Shown here piece after piece: positions 14,421 to 21,955 of a stretch of 24,949 bases of DNA. Both the position numbers and the translations under genes were made by a program. Position 1 is the stretch's first letter, and the number at the start of each line of letters is the position of its first letter. The notes beneath the pieces were generated by a model. That model was given only the letters and a program-made list of their open reading frames with translations, was not told the origin of the DNA and made no database searches. The DNA comes from an uncultured Lachnospiraceae bacterium (GTDB taxonomy: Bacteria > Bacillota > Clostridia > Lachnospirales > Lachnospiraceae): assembly GCA_910588755.1 (NCBI GenBank), contig CAJUQZ010000048.1, positions 1 to 24,949 of the forward strand, read 5' to 3'.

Positions 14421-16553
14421 TTAGTCAATTTTGTTCAGGGTAAAGTCATCAACTGTACCCCAGCCCTTTGCATTACAGCGGATATGGACACCGATCGTGA
14501 GGGTTCCATCCGTGACCTTCAGCGCGGTTATGGTCGGTTCCTGCCAGTTGGCATAGCCCTGTGCAGTAAAGGCGTCAGAGAATTCGGCATCGCTTGTTTT
14601 CGCGTAGAGCTCCATGTTGGCGCTGTCATCGATGTCGCCGCCCTGGAAATAGGCCTTGAGCTCATAAGTGCCCGGCTCTAGGTCTGTAAACTCCTGTTCG
14701 ATAGTAAAGTCCATATCGGACTCGGACCAGAAGTGGAAGGAGTACTCACCGGAGTGTGCGTCGCCGGCCTTCTTCTGGAAGTCTGTTGGATTTTTGTCGC
14801 CCCCGTAAGTCACGTTCCACATGGAGGTGTCGGCGTCCTCAAAGCCTGGGTTTGACACATAATTGAGTCTTTCTACGTTGATGGTGCAGCGGACTTGGGT
14901 TGGGCTGGACGAGGAGGCACTGTCATCAAGGATTTGGCCCCCAATTTCATAGCTTCCGGCCTCTGCGGTGCTGATGCTCTGCACCTGTTCCGAAGCCCAC
15001 TCGACGGGCAAGGAGGTATTCAGGGCCCGGTTGTTGTAGACAACGTCCACGGTTTCTGGCAGCTCTAGGTCGGAGCCGATATTGCAGGTTACGGTTGGCA
15101 TATTGATCATATCAATCGCAGGTTCAGCGTTTGTGCCGTATTTTAGCCATTTGTATGTATTCAGGGATTCCAGGGGTTTTCCGCTGGCGCTAAACAGCGC
15201 CTGATTGTCCCAGGAACAGCCGCCATAGTACTGTCCGGCATCTTCAGGATCATAGTCAGCAGCGTAGCTGCTTGCCCAGCCAGAGCCAAATTCTTCCCAG
15301 ATAGACTTGTTATTTGTAAATACTTCGCCTACAGTAATCCATGCGCCTTCCCAATAGAATACGCCAAGGGCGCCAGCTTCATTTGCCGTGGCGCAGACAT
15401 CGCGGAGCGCTGTGGACTGGCTCTGTATGGTAGCGCCGTAGGCGTCGAGCAGATCGCCCTCGCTGACACTGTTGCCAAAGCCGTCAGTGTCCTCTGTCGT
15501 GTAGCAGTAGGCGGTCTCTGCGATAAGTGTTTCTTTACCATACTTGTCCTGGATATTTTTCATGACATTCATGACATTTTCGAACGTCCCATGCCAGTAG
15601 GGATAGTAGGACAGAGCAAAGATGTCATAGTCCACCTGGAAGGAGGAAAGCTTATAGAGCATCTTGTCGATGCCGTCATAGTCATCGGCGTTGGTATAGT
15701 GGAGTGCGACTTTGATTTCCCGGCCATAGCTTTCAGAGATTTCGCGGATAGCCCGGCTCCCTGCATTCATGAGCTTTGCCACATTTGGGATCTGTGTCTC
15801 GCCAGCCATGCCGTTGTTGGTCTCATTGCCGACCTGAACCATGCAGACATCGACGCCGCTGTCCAGAAGCTGTGTCAGGCTGTCCTTTGTGTACTCGTAT
15901 AGGGCGTCTGATTTTTCGTCAACGGACATGCCCTCCCACGCCTTGGGGCACATCTGCTTTGACGGGTCTGCCCAGAAGTCGGAATAATGAAAATCGATGC
16001 AGACCTTCATGCCGTTTTGGGTAGCGCGCTTTCCAAGCTCGATTGCTGTGGCGAGATCGTTGTTTCCGCCGCCGTACCCGTTGCCATTCGCGTCATATGG
16101 ATCATTCCAGACGCGGATGCGCGCGTAGTTGACGCCTGCCTGTGCCATTGTGGTGAAAACATCCTGTTCTGTACCATCAGCGCTGTAGTACTTTACGCCG
16201 CTTTTTTCTTCGGCGAGGATCGAGGATACGTCCATGCCACGGATAAAGCCGTCGGCAAGATCAGGGATGGGCTCCACATAAATGCCGGCGTCCTCCGCTG
16301 CGGTGGGGAGCGGATACATTGTATTGAGCACTGTCTGGCTGTTGTCTAATGTGCTGTCAGGGGCTGTGGACTTATCAGAAGCAGTCTCAACAGAGGGGGC
16401 ATCGGCCGCGGAAGTCTCCGTGTCTGTCGGCTTGTCAGAGGTGACGGCTTCCGGTTCTGTCTTCGTCTGTCCGTCCCCGGAGCCACAGCCGGTAAGAGGC
16501 AGGGCGGACAGGGCGAGTGTGAATAGCAGCATTGTTAATTTTTTCTTTTTCAT
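14421..16553 (-). CDS. Arabinogalactan endo-beta-1,4-galactanase lipoprotein (GH53) with C-terminal binding module
   Basis: The 710-residue protein has a lipoprotein signal (MKKKKLTMLLFTLALSALPL, then TGC) and a Ser/Thr/Glu linker. A GH53 catalytic domain follows at about 95-460: GFIRGMDVSSILAEE, NYARIRVWNDPYD, then acid/base E244 in QVGNETNN and nucleophile E346 in LIAETAYCY. After it come an Ig-like domain (about 480-560) and a jelly-roll module (about 562-710, NYVSNPGFED to WGTVDDFTLNKID) like the galactan-binding CBM61 found on other GH53 enzymes. It would cut beta-1,4-galactan side chains of pectin at the cell surface. The start at 16553 follows GGGAGG; an in-frame upstream ATG at 16649 would bury the signal peptide. 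Confidence 0.93.
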   Translation of the reverse strand: MKKKKLTMLLFTLALSALPLTGCGSGDGQTKTEPEAVTSDKPTDTETSAADAPSVETASDKSTAPDSTLDNSQTVLNTMYPLPTAAEDAGIYVEPIPDLADGFIRGMDVSSILAEEKSGVKYYSADGTEQDVFTTMAQAGVNYARIRVWNDPYDANGNGYGGGNNDLATAIELGKRATQNGMKVCIDFHYSDFWADPSKQMCPKAWEGMSVDEKSDALYEYTKDSLTQLLDSGVDVCMVQVGNETNNGMAGETQIPNVAKLMNAGSRAIREISESYGREIKVALHYTNADDYDGIDKMLYKLSSFQVDYDIFALSYYPYWHGTFENVMNVMKNIQDKYGKETLIAETAYCYTTEDTDGFGNSVSEGDLLDAYGATIQSQSTALRDVCATANEAGALGVFYWEGAWITVGEVFTNNKSIWEEFGSGWASSYAADYDPEDAGQYYGGCSWDNQALFSASGKPLESLNTYKWLKYGTNAEPAIDMINMPTVTCNIGSDLELPETVDVVYNNRALNTSLPVEWASEQVQSISTAEAGSYEIGGQILDDSASSSSPTQVRCTINVERLNYVSNPGFEDADTSMWNVTYGGDKNPTDFQKKAGDAHSGEYSFHFWSESDMDFTIEQEFTDLEPGTYELKAYFQGGDIDDSANMELYAKTSDAEFSDAFTAQGYANWQEPTITALKVTDGTLTIGVHIRCNAKGWGTVDDFTLNKID

Positions 16554-16584
16554 GTTGACCTCCCGTATTTTAATAGGTACACTT

Positions 16585-16593
16585 ATTATATCA
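16585..16593 (-). promoter_or_regulatory. Extended -10 promoter for the GH53 gene
   Basis: On the - strand TGATATAAT matches TGnTATAAT, about 30 bases before the GH53 ATG. No good -35 lies at the standard distance; TTGTTA sits 22 bases upstream. No clear catabolite-repression site is visible. Confidence 0.6.
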
Positions 16594-16769
16594 CACATTT
16601 TGGAAAGAGTATTAACAAAAATGGAAACAAAAGGTGCAAAATCTTCCACATTTCCAGATTTTGTGATAGAATGCTGGTAAAGTGTAAAATGCCATGCGAC
16701 AGGGGGAATTTGGATAAGGAATAAAGCTTTGGATTAGCGCTTTGGAATTGGAAGTCTTAGAATAAAGAT

Positions 16770-16810
16770 AAGAATGAAGAACATAAGAATGAAGAACATA
16801 ATAATGAAGA
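16770..16810 (+). repeat. 15-bp tandem repeat, about 2.7 copies, before the DJ-1 gene
   Basis: AAGAATGAAGAACAT occurs at 16770-16784 and 16785-16799, followed by a partial, slightly changed copy (AATAATGAAGA) to 16810. The array ends directly before the GGAAAGGAAAG ribosome-binding region. Slippage here would change the leader length by 15 bases per copy. Confidence 0.85.
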
Positions 16811-16830
16811 TAGGAAAGGAAAGAGATCAT

Positions 16831-17397
16831 ATGAAAAAAACTGCAGCAGTATTTTTTGCAACAGGCTTTGAGGAAGTGGAGGCGCTCACGGTAGTGGATT
16901 TACTTCGACGTGCAGGAATCGAGACTGTGTGTGTGTCAACCGACAATGAAAAGAGCGTGACAGGCAGCCACGGCATAACAGTAGAGATGGATGTGAGGCT
17001 TGACCGTCTAGATTTCTCACTGTATGATATCCTGATTTGTCCAGGGGGAATGCCAGGCACGAAAAATCTTGAGGCATGTGAGCAACTTGTAGAGAATATA
17101 CGTTCTGCATATGAAAATGGAAAATATATCGCTGCAATCTGTGCAGCACCGGGTATCTTTGCCCGCATGGGATTATTACAGGGCAGAGAAGCCTGCATCT
17201 ATCCGGGGATGGAGGATGAGCTGCACCAGCATGGTGCCACTTTGTGCCGTGACAGCAAGGTGGCAAAATCCGGGACGATTATAACAAGCCGCGGCGTGGG
17301 GACGGCGATTGCGTTTGCCATAGAGATTGTGGCAACGCTTTTGGGACAGGAAGCGGCCAGCGGGCTTGCCCAGAGTATTGTATACACAGAGGACTGA
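16831..17397 (+). CDS. DJ-1/PfpI (ThiJ) family protein
   Basis: The 188-residue protein has the DJ-1 alpha/beta fold: KKTAAVFFATGFEEVEALTV at the start, YDILICPGGMPGTKNL in the middle, and the nucleophile elbow AAICAAPGIF with reactive Cys104. Glu17 in the first motif corresponds to the glutamate that tunes that cysteine in human DJ-1. Family members are linked to carbonyl-stress repair, redox sensing or chaperone-like roles; which applies here is unknown. The ATG at 16831 is chosen on family length and the purine-rich GGAAAGGAAAG upstream. An in-frame ATG at 16774 would translate the tandem repeat and is unlikely. Confidence 0.9.
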   Translation: MKKTAAVFFATGFEEVEALTVVDLLRRAGIETVCVSTDNEKSVTGSHGITVEMDVRLDRLDFSLYDILICPGGMPGTKNLEACEQLVENIRSAYENGKYIAAICAAPGIFARMGLLQGREACIYPGMEDELHQHGATLCRDSKVAKSGTIITSRGVGTAIAFAIEIVATLLGQEAASGLAQSIVYTED

Positions 17398-17499
17398 TTG
17401 TTATGATTCACACCATGCCAGTTTTATTGGCTTATAAGTTATTGGACTGTGAGCGGTAACGACTGATTTTATATTATTGTGCGAATAAACGTAAAAATT

Positions 17500-17528
17500 T
17501 TGACAACTCACGCTTCCAATGTTATAAT
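17500..17528 (+). promoter_or_regulatory. Perfect sigma-A promoter for the chemosensory block
   Basis: TTGACA at 17500-17505, a 17-base spacer, and TATAAT at 17523-17528 match the housekeeping consensus exactly, about 65 bases before cheR. No sigma-28 (flagellar) promoter is seen, so expression is likely not tied to flagellar timing. Confidence 0.88.
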
Positions 17529-17592
17529 CAAAAATAGAATGCGCAATTATATCATTAAGATATATAAATCAAGCAGATAGAAGGTTTCTCAA

Positions 17593-18396
17593 ATGATAAC
17601 AGAACATGAATTTCAAAGGGTTGCGGCTTACGTAAAGAGTAAGGCTGGCATTAACTTAAACGAAAAAAAGGTTTTGGTTCAGGGAAGGCTTGATAGTTAT
17701 ATGCAGAAAAAAGGCTACAGCTCATATGATGAGTTCATGGACCGCGTTGAAAAATTTCCGGCAGGTCCCGAGGCAGAAGATCTGATGAATGCCCTCACGA
17801 CGAATCATACGTATTTCTGGAGGGAGTATGAGCAGTTTCTCTTTTTGAAACAGGAAGTTTTCCCGGAACTGAAAAGACGCACAGAGAGCGCAAAGGACTG
17901 GCATATCTGGTGCGCTGCGTCCTCCACGGGGGAGGAACCGTACACACTGGCGATGCTCTGTAAGGATTTTCTGGGGTTGGAACAGGCCGAGTGGGATACC
18001 AGGATACTGGCCACGGATATTGACACAAAGGTTCTTGAGAAGGCGGTGAAGGGCATCTATGCGAAAAATTCCGTGGAGCAGCTTCCGCAGCAGTATGTGC
18101 GCAGGTTTTTTAAGCAGATTAACCAGGAAGAGTACAAGGTGAAGGATGAGCTTAGACGGGAAGTGCTGTTCCGTCAGCTCAACCTGATGAACCCGCTGCC
18201 TTTCAAAAAGCCGCTTCATGTGGTATTTATCAGGAATGTCATGATTTATTTTGATGAACCGACCAAAGAGCGGCTGTTAAATAATATCTATGAGAAAATG
18301 GCTCCTGGCGGATATCTTTTTATCGGTTCGACAGAATCAATGGGGCAGAATAATACTCAGTTTCGGTATGTAAGACCTTCCATATACAGAAAGTAG
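17593..18396 (+). CDS. cheR: Chemoreceptor glutamate methyltransferase CheR
   Basis: CheR methylates glutamates of chemoreceptors with S-adenosylmethionine during adaptation. The 267 residues contain the N-terminal helical domain, NHTYFWREYE at 71-80, the SAM-binding GEEPYTLAM at 113-121, ATDIDTKVLEKA, and the late motif RNVMIYFD near 215. All are standard for the family, with no missing region. AGAAGG lies before the ATG, a modest site. It is the first gene behind the consensus promoter and is followed after 14 bases by cheB. No receptor gene lies in the window, so its substrate must be encoded elsewhere. Confidence 0.96.
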   Translation: MITEHEFQRVAAYVKSKAGINLNEKKVLVQGRLDSYMQKKGYSSYDEFMDRVEKFPAGPEAEDLMNALTTNHTYFWREYEQFLFLKQEVFPELKRRTESAKDWHIWCAASSTGEEPYTLAMLCKDFLGLEQAEWDTRILATDIDTKVLEKAVKGIYAKNSVEQLPQQYVRRFFKQINQEEYKVKDELRREVLFRQLNLMNPLPFKKPLHVVFIRNVMIYFDEPTKERLLNNIYEKMAPGGYLFIGSTESMGQNNTQFRYVRPSIYRK

Positions 18397-18410
18397 GGGG
18401 GAGATTTTGC

Positions 18411-19445
18411 ATGGAGCAGTTAAAAGTATTATTGGTGGTAGGAAATCTTGAGATGAGGAGGCACCTTGTTGAGATCCTCGGCGCAGACAGGGAGCTCAAT
18501 ATGGTGGCCGAGGCGAACAATGCCTATACTGCAAGGGATCAAATCATCGCGTGTAATCCTGACGTGATGCTTTTATGCCATGACCTGCCAAGGATGCCAG
18601 GGATTACATTTCTGGGGAAACTGATGCCGCAGCGCAGCATTGCGACGGTTGTCATTGCACAGCAGCAGTTCGAGGATGAAGCTTACCGCGCGGGTGCGAA
18701 GGATTTTATAGCCTGTGGGAACAATTATGAGACGCTTGGACAGGACAACATTTGCAGCCGCCTCAAGAAGGCAGCAGGCGGGGAATGGCATGCGGCGGCA
18801 ATGAAAACACCAGTTCCGGGTCGCGTACAGATACATGGGGCTGGTGTGGTCAATGGAACGATGCCTGTGACGACATCCATTATTGCGATTGGTGCTTCGA
18901 CGGGCGGGACAGAGGCCATTGCCACGGTTGTGAGAGGGCTTAAGAAGGACATACCAGGCATAGTGATGGTGCAGCATATGCCGGAGGGTTACACACAGAT
19001 GTATGCCCACAGGCTGGACGGTGAGGGTGAGGTTTCCGTGAAGGAGGCCGTGTCCGGTGACGTGGTGAAGCCTGGTCAGATTCTTCTAGCGCCAGGGGAC
19101 AAACAGATGCGCATCGTCAGGATCAATGGCAGGTATCAGGTAGAGTGCAAGCATGGGCCAAGGGTGACAGGACACTGTCCGTCAGTGGATGCGCTCTTTG
19201 AGTCGGTAGCACGCATCGCCGGCAAAGAGGCCATTGGCGTCCTGATGACAGGGATGGGAAGTGACGGCGCCAAAGGGTTGCTGGCCATGAGGAATGCAGG
19301 CGCACGCACGATAGGGCAGGACGAGAAGACCTGTATCGTATATGGTATGCCCAAAGTGGCGTATGAGATTGGCGCCGTGAAGTGGCAGGTGCCCTTAGAT
19401 CAGATCGCGCAGAAAATATATTATCTGTTAGATAAGCAGATATAA
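18411..19445 (+). CDS. cheB: CheB methylesterase with degenerate (pseudo) receiver domain
   Basis: CheB removes methyl groups from, and deamidates, chemoreceptors. The C-terminal esterase domain (about 153-344) keeps the catalytic Ser163 in IGASTGG, His189 in VQHMP and Asp285 in TGMGSDGA. The N-terminal domain (about 1-120) follows the receiver fold but has lost its chemistry: the acidic pair is G11-N12 (LLVVGN), the phospho-Asp position is C56 (VMLLCHDLPRMPG), and the conserved late Lys is absent (DFIACG). It should therefore not be activated by CheA phosphotransfer in the usual way. GGGGGGAG lies just before the ATG. The next gene is a full CheY, which might carry the lost function. Confidence 0.93.
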   Translation: MEQLKVLLVVGNLEMRRHLVEILGADRELNMVAEANNAYTARDQIIACNPDVMLLCHDLPRMPGITFLGKLMPQRSIATVVIAQQQFEDEAYRAGAKDFIACGNNYETLGQDNICSRLKKAAGGEWHAAAMKTPVPGRVQIHGAGVVNGTMPVTTSIIAIGASTGGTEAIATVVRGLKKDIPGIVMVQHMPEGYTQMYAHRLDGEGEVSVKEAVSGDVVKPGQILLAPGDKQMRIVRINGRYQVECKHGPRVTGHCPSVDALFESVARIAGKEAIGVLMTGMGSDGAKGLLAMRNAGARTIGQDEKTCIVYGMPKVAYEIGAVKWQVPLDQIAQKIYYLLDKQI

Positions 19446-19462
19446 ATTACCGGATATAATAT

Positions 19463-19501
19463 ATCATAAAAAATACATCATAAAAAATACATCATAAAAA
19501 G
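19463..19501 (+). repeat. 14-bp tandem repeat, about 2.7 copies, before cheY
   Basis: ATCATAAAAAATAC occurs at 19463-19476 and 19477-19490, with a third partial copy to 19500. It occupies most of the cheB-cheY gap and ends about 10 bases before GGAGGCGG. It could arise by slippage and alter leader length or act as an A-rich enhancer of translation. Confidence 0.85.
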
Positions 19502-19520
19502 AAAATATAGGAGGCGGATT

Positions 19521-19916
19521 ATGAGAATATTGATAGCGGAGGATGATTTTGCCAGTAGAAAGGCAATCCTGAAATTTTTGTCAGAATATGGCGAGTGTGA
19601 TGTGACCGTTGACGGCTTGGAGGCGATTGATGCGTTTATGATGGCGATCGAGGAGGAGGATCCATATGACTTGATCTGCCTGGATGTGATGATGCCTGTT
19701 ATGGACGGTTACCAGGCGTTAAAGAATATACGTGATATTGAGAAGGAGCATCACTTGGCTCCGGCACAGCAGGCAAAGGTCATCATGACAACAGCGCTCA
19801 ATGAGGAAAAAAATGTGAAAAAGGCATTTGAACTTGGTTGTACCGTATATTGTGCAAAACCGATTGATGTGGAAAAATTAAGGGACATACTCGAAAAACT
19901 TGGATTCACTTCGTAA
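19521..19916 (+). CDS. cheY: Single-domain response regulator (CheY-like)
   Basis: The 131-residue protein is one receiver domain with all the key residues: acidic pair D8-D9 (IAEDDF), phospho-acceptor D55 (LICLDVMMPVMDG), T90/T91 and K113 (YCAKPID). It has no output domain, so it works by binding a partner when phosphorylated, such as the flagellar switch, the neighbouring HD-GYP protein or a kinase. GGAGGCGG lies 6 bases upstream of the ATG. It sits between cheB and cheW. True CheY function at a flagellar motor is not shown here, because no flagellar gene is in the window. Confidence 0.92.
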   Translation: MRILIAEDDFASRKAILKFLSEYGECDVTVDGLEAIDAFMMAIEEEDPYDLICLDVMMPVMDGYQALKNIRDIEKEHHLAPAQQAKVIMTTALNEEKNVKKAFELGCTVYCAKPIDVEKLRDILEKLGFTS

Positions 19917-19949
19917 ATAGTATCATAATATAAAGGGGGATGATTTTGC

Positions 19950-20465
19950 ATGGAAGAAAAAACAGAAGTGCTTGAAGCTGTGGAGCAGGAAGATACCCGT
20001 CAGGGAAAATATATGACTTTCTGTATAGGAAATGATGTTTTTGGAATAGAGTTGAAGTATGTAAGTGAGATAATACAAATGCAGACGATTGCGCCAATTC
20101 CGGAGGTGGAGCATTTTATCAAGGGTCTGATTAACCTTAGGGGTAAGATCATACCGGTGATCGATGTGGCAGATCGGTTTAGTAAGGAGCCTTTTGCGTA
20201 CAATGACCGCACCTGCATTATTGTGGTGGATGTCCAGGGCGTCACGGTGGGGCTGATTGTCCAGACAATCTCGGAGGTGGTATCCATCGAGGAGGAGGAT
20301 ATTTTACCGCCGCCTAGCGTGTCCAAGACAAATGCACAGGCAAAATTTATCCGCGGAATCGGAAAGCTTGGCGACAGTGTCAAGCTGCTGCTAGATCCTG
20401 TCAAGCTTTTAAGTGATGAGTCGCTTGACTTTACCGAGAAGCAGGAGGAGGAAGAGGAAGAATAA
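19950..20465 (+). CDS. cheW: Chemotaxis coupling protein CheW
   Basis: CheW links chemoreceptors to the CheA kinase in signalling arrays. The 171 residues show a full CheW SH3-like double barrel: YMTFCIGNDVFGIELKYVSE, the receptor-contact region INLRGKIIPVIDVADRF, and GVTVGLIVQTISEVV with IRGIGKLGDSVKLLLDP. The C-terminus ends in an acidic tail (EKQEEEEEE). The ATG follows GGGGGATGATTTTGC, almost the same leader as cheB. No CheA lies next to it, so the coupled kinase is either elsewhere or replaced. The next gene starts directly after the stop codon. Confidence 0.95.
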   Translation: MEEKTEVLEAVEQEDTRQGKYMTFCIGNDVFGIELKYVSEIIQMQTIAPIPEVEHFIKGLINLRGKIIPVIDVADRFSKEPFAYNDRTCIIVVDVQGVTVGLIVQTISEVVSIEEEDILPPPSVSKTNAQAKFIRGIGKLGDSVKLLLDPVKLLSDESLDFTEKQEEEEEE

Positions 20466-21926
20466 ATGCATGAAAACCGGGAAGAATTTTATTATTTTAT
20501 ATTGAACCACGCCCAGGAATGCATCATTAAATATGATTCCCACGGATGTATCAGTTATTGTAATGACAGATTGTCAGAGCTCACAGGCTACAGTGCAGGT
20601 GAGCTCATTGGCGCCTATATTGGGGAGCTTTTCCAGAATGTATTTATTATGGAAGACAACCATGTCAGGCTGGCCGATGAATACAGGGACACAGAGGTGA
20701 TAGAAACCGTTCTGTACCGGAAGAATAAGACTTGCTTTCCGGTAGAGATCAAGGTGGTATCAGGTGTCTTTGACGGTGTGGAGGTCATGATCTGTACTGC
20801 TGTGGACATGACACGCTACAAGGAGAGCATCAGGAAGGTGGAGGAGACCACAATTCAGATGCAGGAATCCATGAAGGCCAGGGATGCCTTTGTGGCCAAT
20901 GTCACACATGAGCTGCGCACGCCTGTAAACGGAATCAAAGGGCATGCGGAGATTTTGATGGAGCAGGAGCAGGACTTTCAGAAGGTGAACTATCTCAAGA
21001 TGATTCTCGACTGCTGTACCACGATGGAGGGAATCATCAACAATATTCTCGATTTCTCCAAGCTCGAGGCAGGAAAGTTCCAGATTGATGAGAAGCCGTT
21101 TTCCTTTTATGAATTCATATCCAAAATGGAAAAAATGTTTAATATGCTCACGATGCGCAAAGGGCTTAGGTTTACGCTCAATGTTGCACAGGAGATTCCG
21201 GACAAGGTGATCGGCGATGAGCTGCGGTTGACGCAGATCTTAAATAACCTGGTGTCCAATGCGGTGAAATTTACAGAGCAGGGGTATGTGGGGGTCGAGG
21301 TATCTCTGAACGCGAGAATCAACAATGAGATCGAGCTGTTTTTTATGGTGGTGGATACGGGTATCGGGCTTTCGCCGGAGGACAAGGACAAACTGTTCAA
21401 GAGCTTTTCCCAGGCGGATGCATCTATCACCAGGAAATTTGGCGGCACCGGGCTTGGACTTGCCATCACCAAGGAGCTTGTGACAATGATGCACGGCAAG
21501 GTCTGGGCGGAGGGTGAGAAGGGAAAAGGCTCCACGTTTTCCTTTACAGTGCGGTTAAAAACAGAGCAGGACCAGGACAGTGCAGAGGATAGCGCCGCTA
21601 TCAGGAAATGGAAATATTCCAATAATATTAACAGGATGGCCGGAGAGCAGGATCTGATGTATGAGTTTGGCAGTGATATTAACATCAGGGAACTGCGGAA
21701 ATATTTTGAGAAGCTCAACATCAGTATGGATATGGAGAACTGGCAGAAGGCAGAGAGCTTTGCCACTTCCATAAAGCAGCTGGTCAGCAAGGGCTCAAAG
21801 GACCTGCAGCGGCTGACTTTCCGGATGGAAATGATGATCAGGAAATCGGACTGCGACAAGGCAAGGGAGTATGCGCAGAAGGTAATAGATCAGCTGATGC
21901 AGGAGATAGAGGGCTTTGAACTGTAG
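20466..21926 (+). CDS. PAS-domain histidine kinase with HPt-like C-terminal helical domain
   Basis: The 486-residue protein has no membrane segment, so it is cytoplasmic. A PAS sensor domain spans about 8-120 (NHAQECIIKYDSHGCISYCN). The HisKA domain carries the phospho-acceptor H148 in THELRTPVNG. The ATPase domain has N261/N265 (NLVSNAVKFTE), DTGIGL at 297-302 and GGTGLGLAI at 326-334. A tail of about 90 residues follows. It is helical and resembles an HPt domain, but the expected histidine region reads AESFATSIKQLV (428-440) with Thr or Ser in place of His. The ATG comes straight after the cheW stop. Likely output partners are CheY and the HD-GYP regulator encoded beside it. Confidence 0.9.
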   Translation: MHENREEFYYFILNHAQECIIKYDSHGCISYCNDRLSELTGYSAGELIGAYIGELFQNVFIMEDNHVRLADEYRDTEVIETVLYRKNKTCFPVEIKVVSGVFDGVEVMICTAVDMTRYKESIRKVEETTIQMQESMKARDAFVANVTHELRTPVNGIKGHAEILMEQEQDFQKVNYLKMILDCCTTMEGIINNILDFSKLEAGKFQIDEKPFSFYEFISKMEKMFNMLTMRKGLRFTLNVAQEIPDKVIGDELRLTQILNNLVSNAVKFTEQGYVGVEVSLNARINNEIELFFMVVDTGIGLSPEDKDKLFKSFSQADASITRKFGGTGLGLAITKELVTMMHGKVWAEGEKGKGSTFSFTVRLKTEQDQDSAEDSAAIRKWKYSNNINRMAGEQDLMYEFGSDINIRELRKYFEKLNISMDMENWQKAESFATSIKQLVSKGSKDLQRLTFRMEMMIRKSDCDKAREYAQKVIDQLMQEIEGFEL

Positions 21927-21955
21927 TGTATCAGATAAGGGGGATGGGAGACTGT

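Noticed and set aside
16554..16649. Upstream start for the GH53 protein
   Set aside because: It adds 32 residues before a standard lipoprotein signal peptide and has no ribosome binding site; 16553 follows GGGAGG.
16774..16830. Upstream in-frame ATG for the DJ-1 protein
   Set aside because: It would translate the 15-bp tandem repeat and exceed the family length; the ATG at 16831 has the purine-rich site.
21107..21859. 250-residue open frame antisense to the histidine kinase
   Set aside because: It lies fully opposite a gene with clear HisKA and ATPase motifs, is Ser/Leu-rich as expected of a shadow frame, and has no ribosome binding site or known motif.
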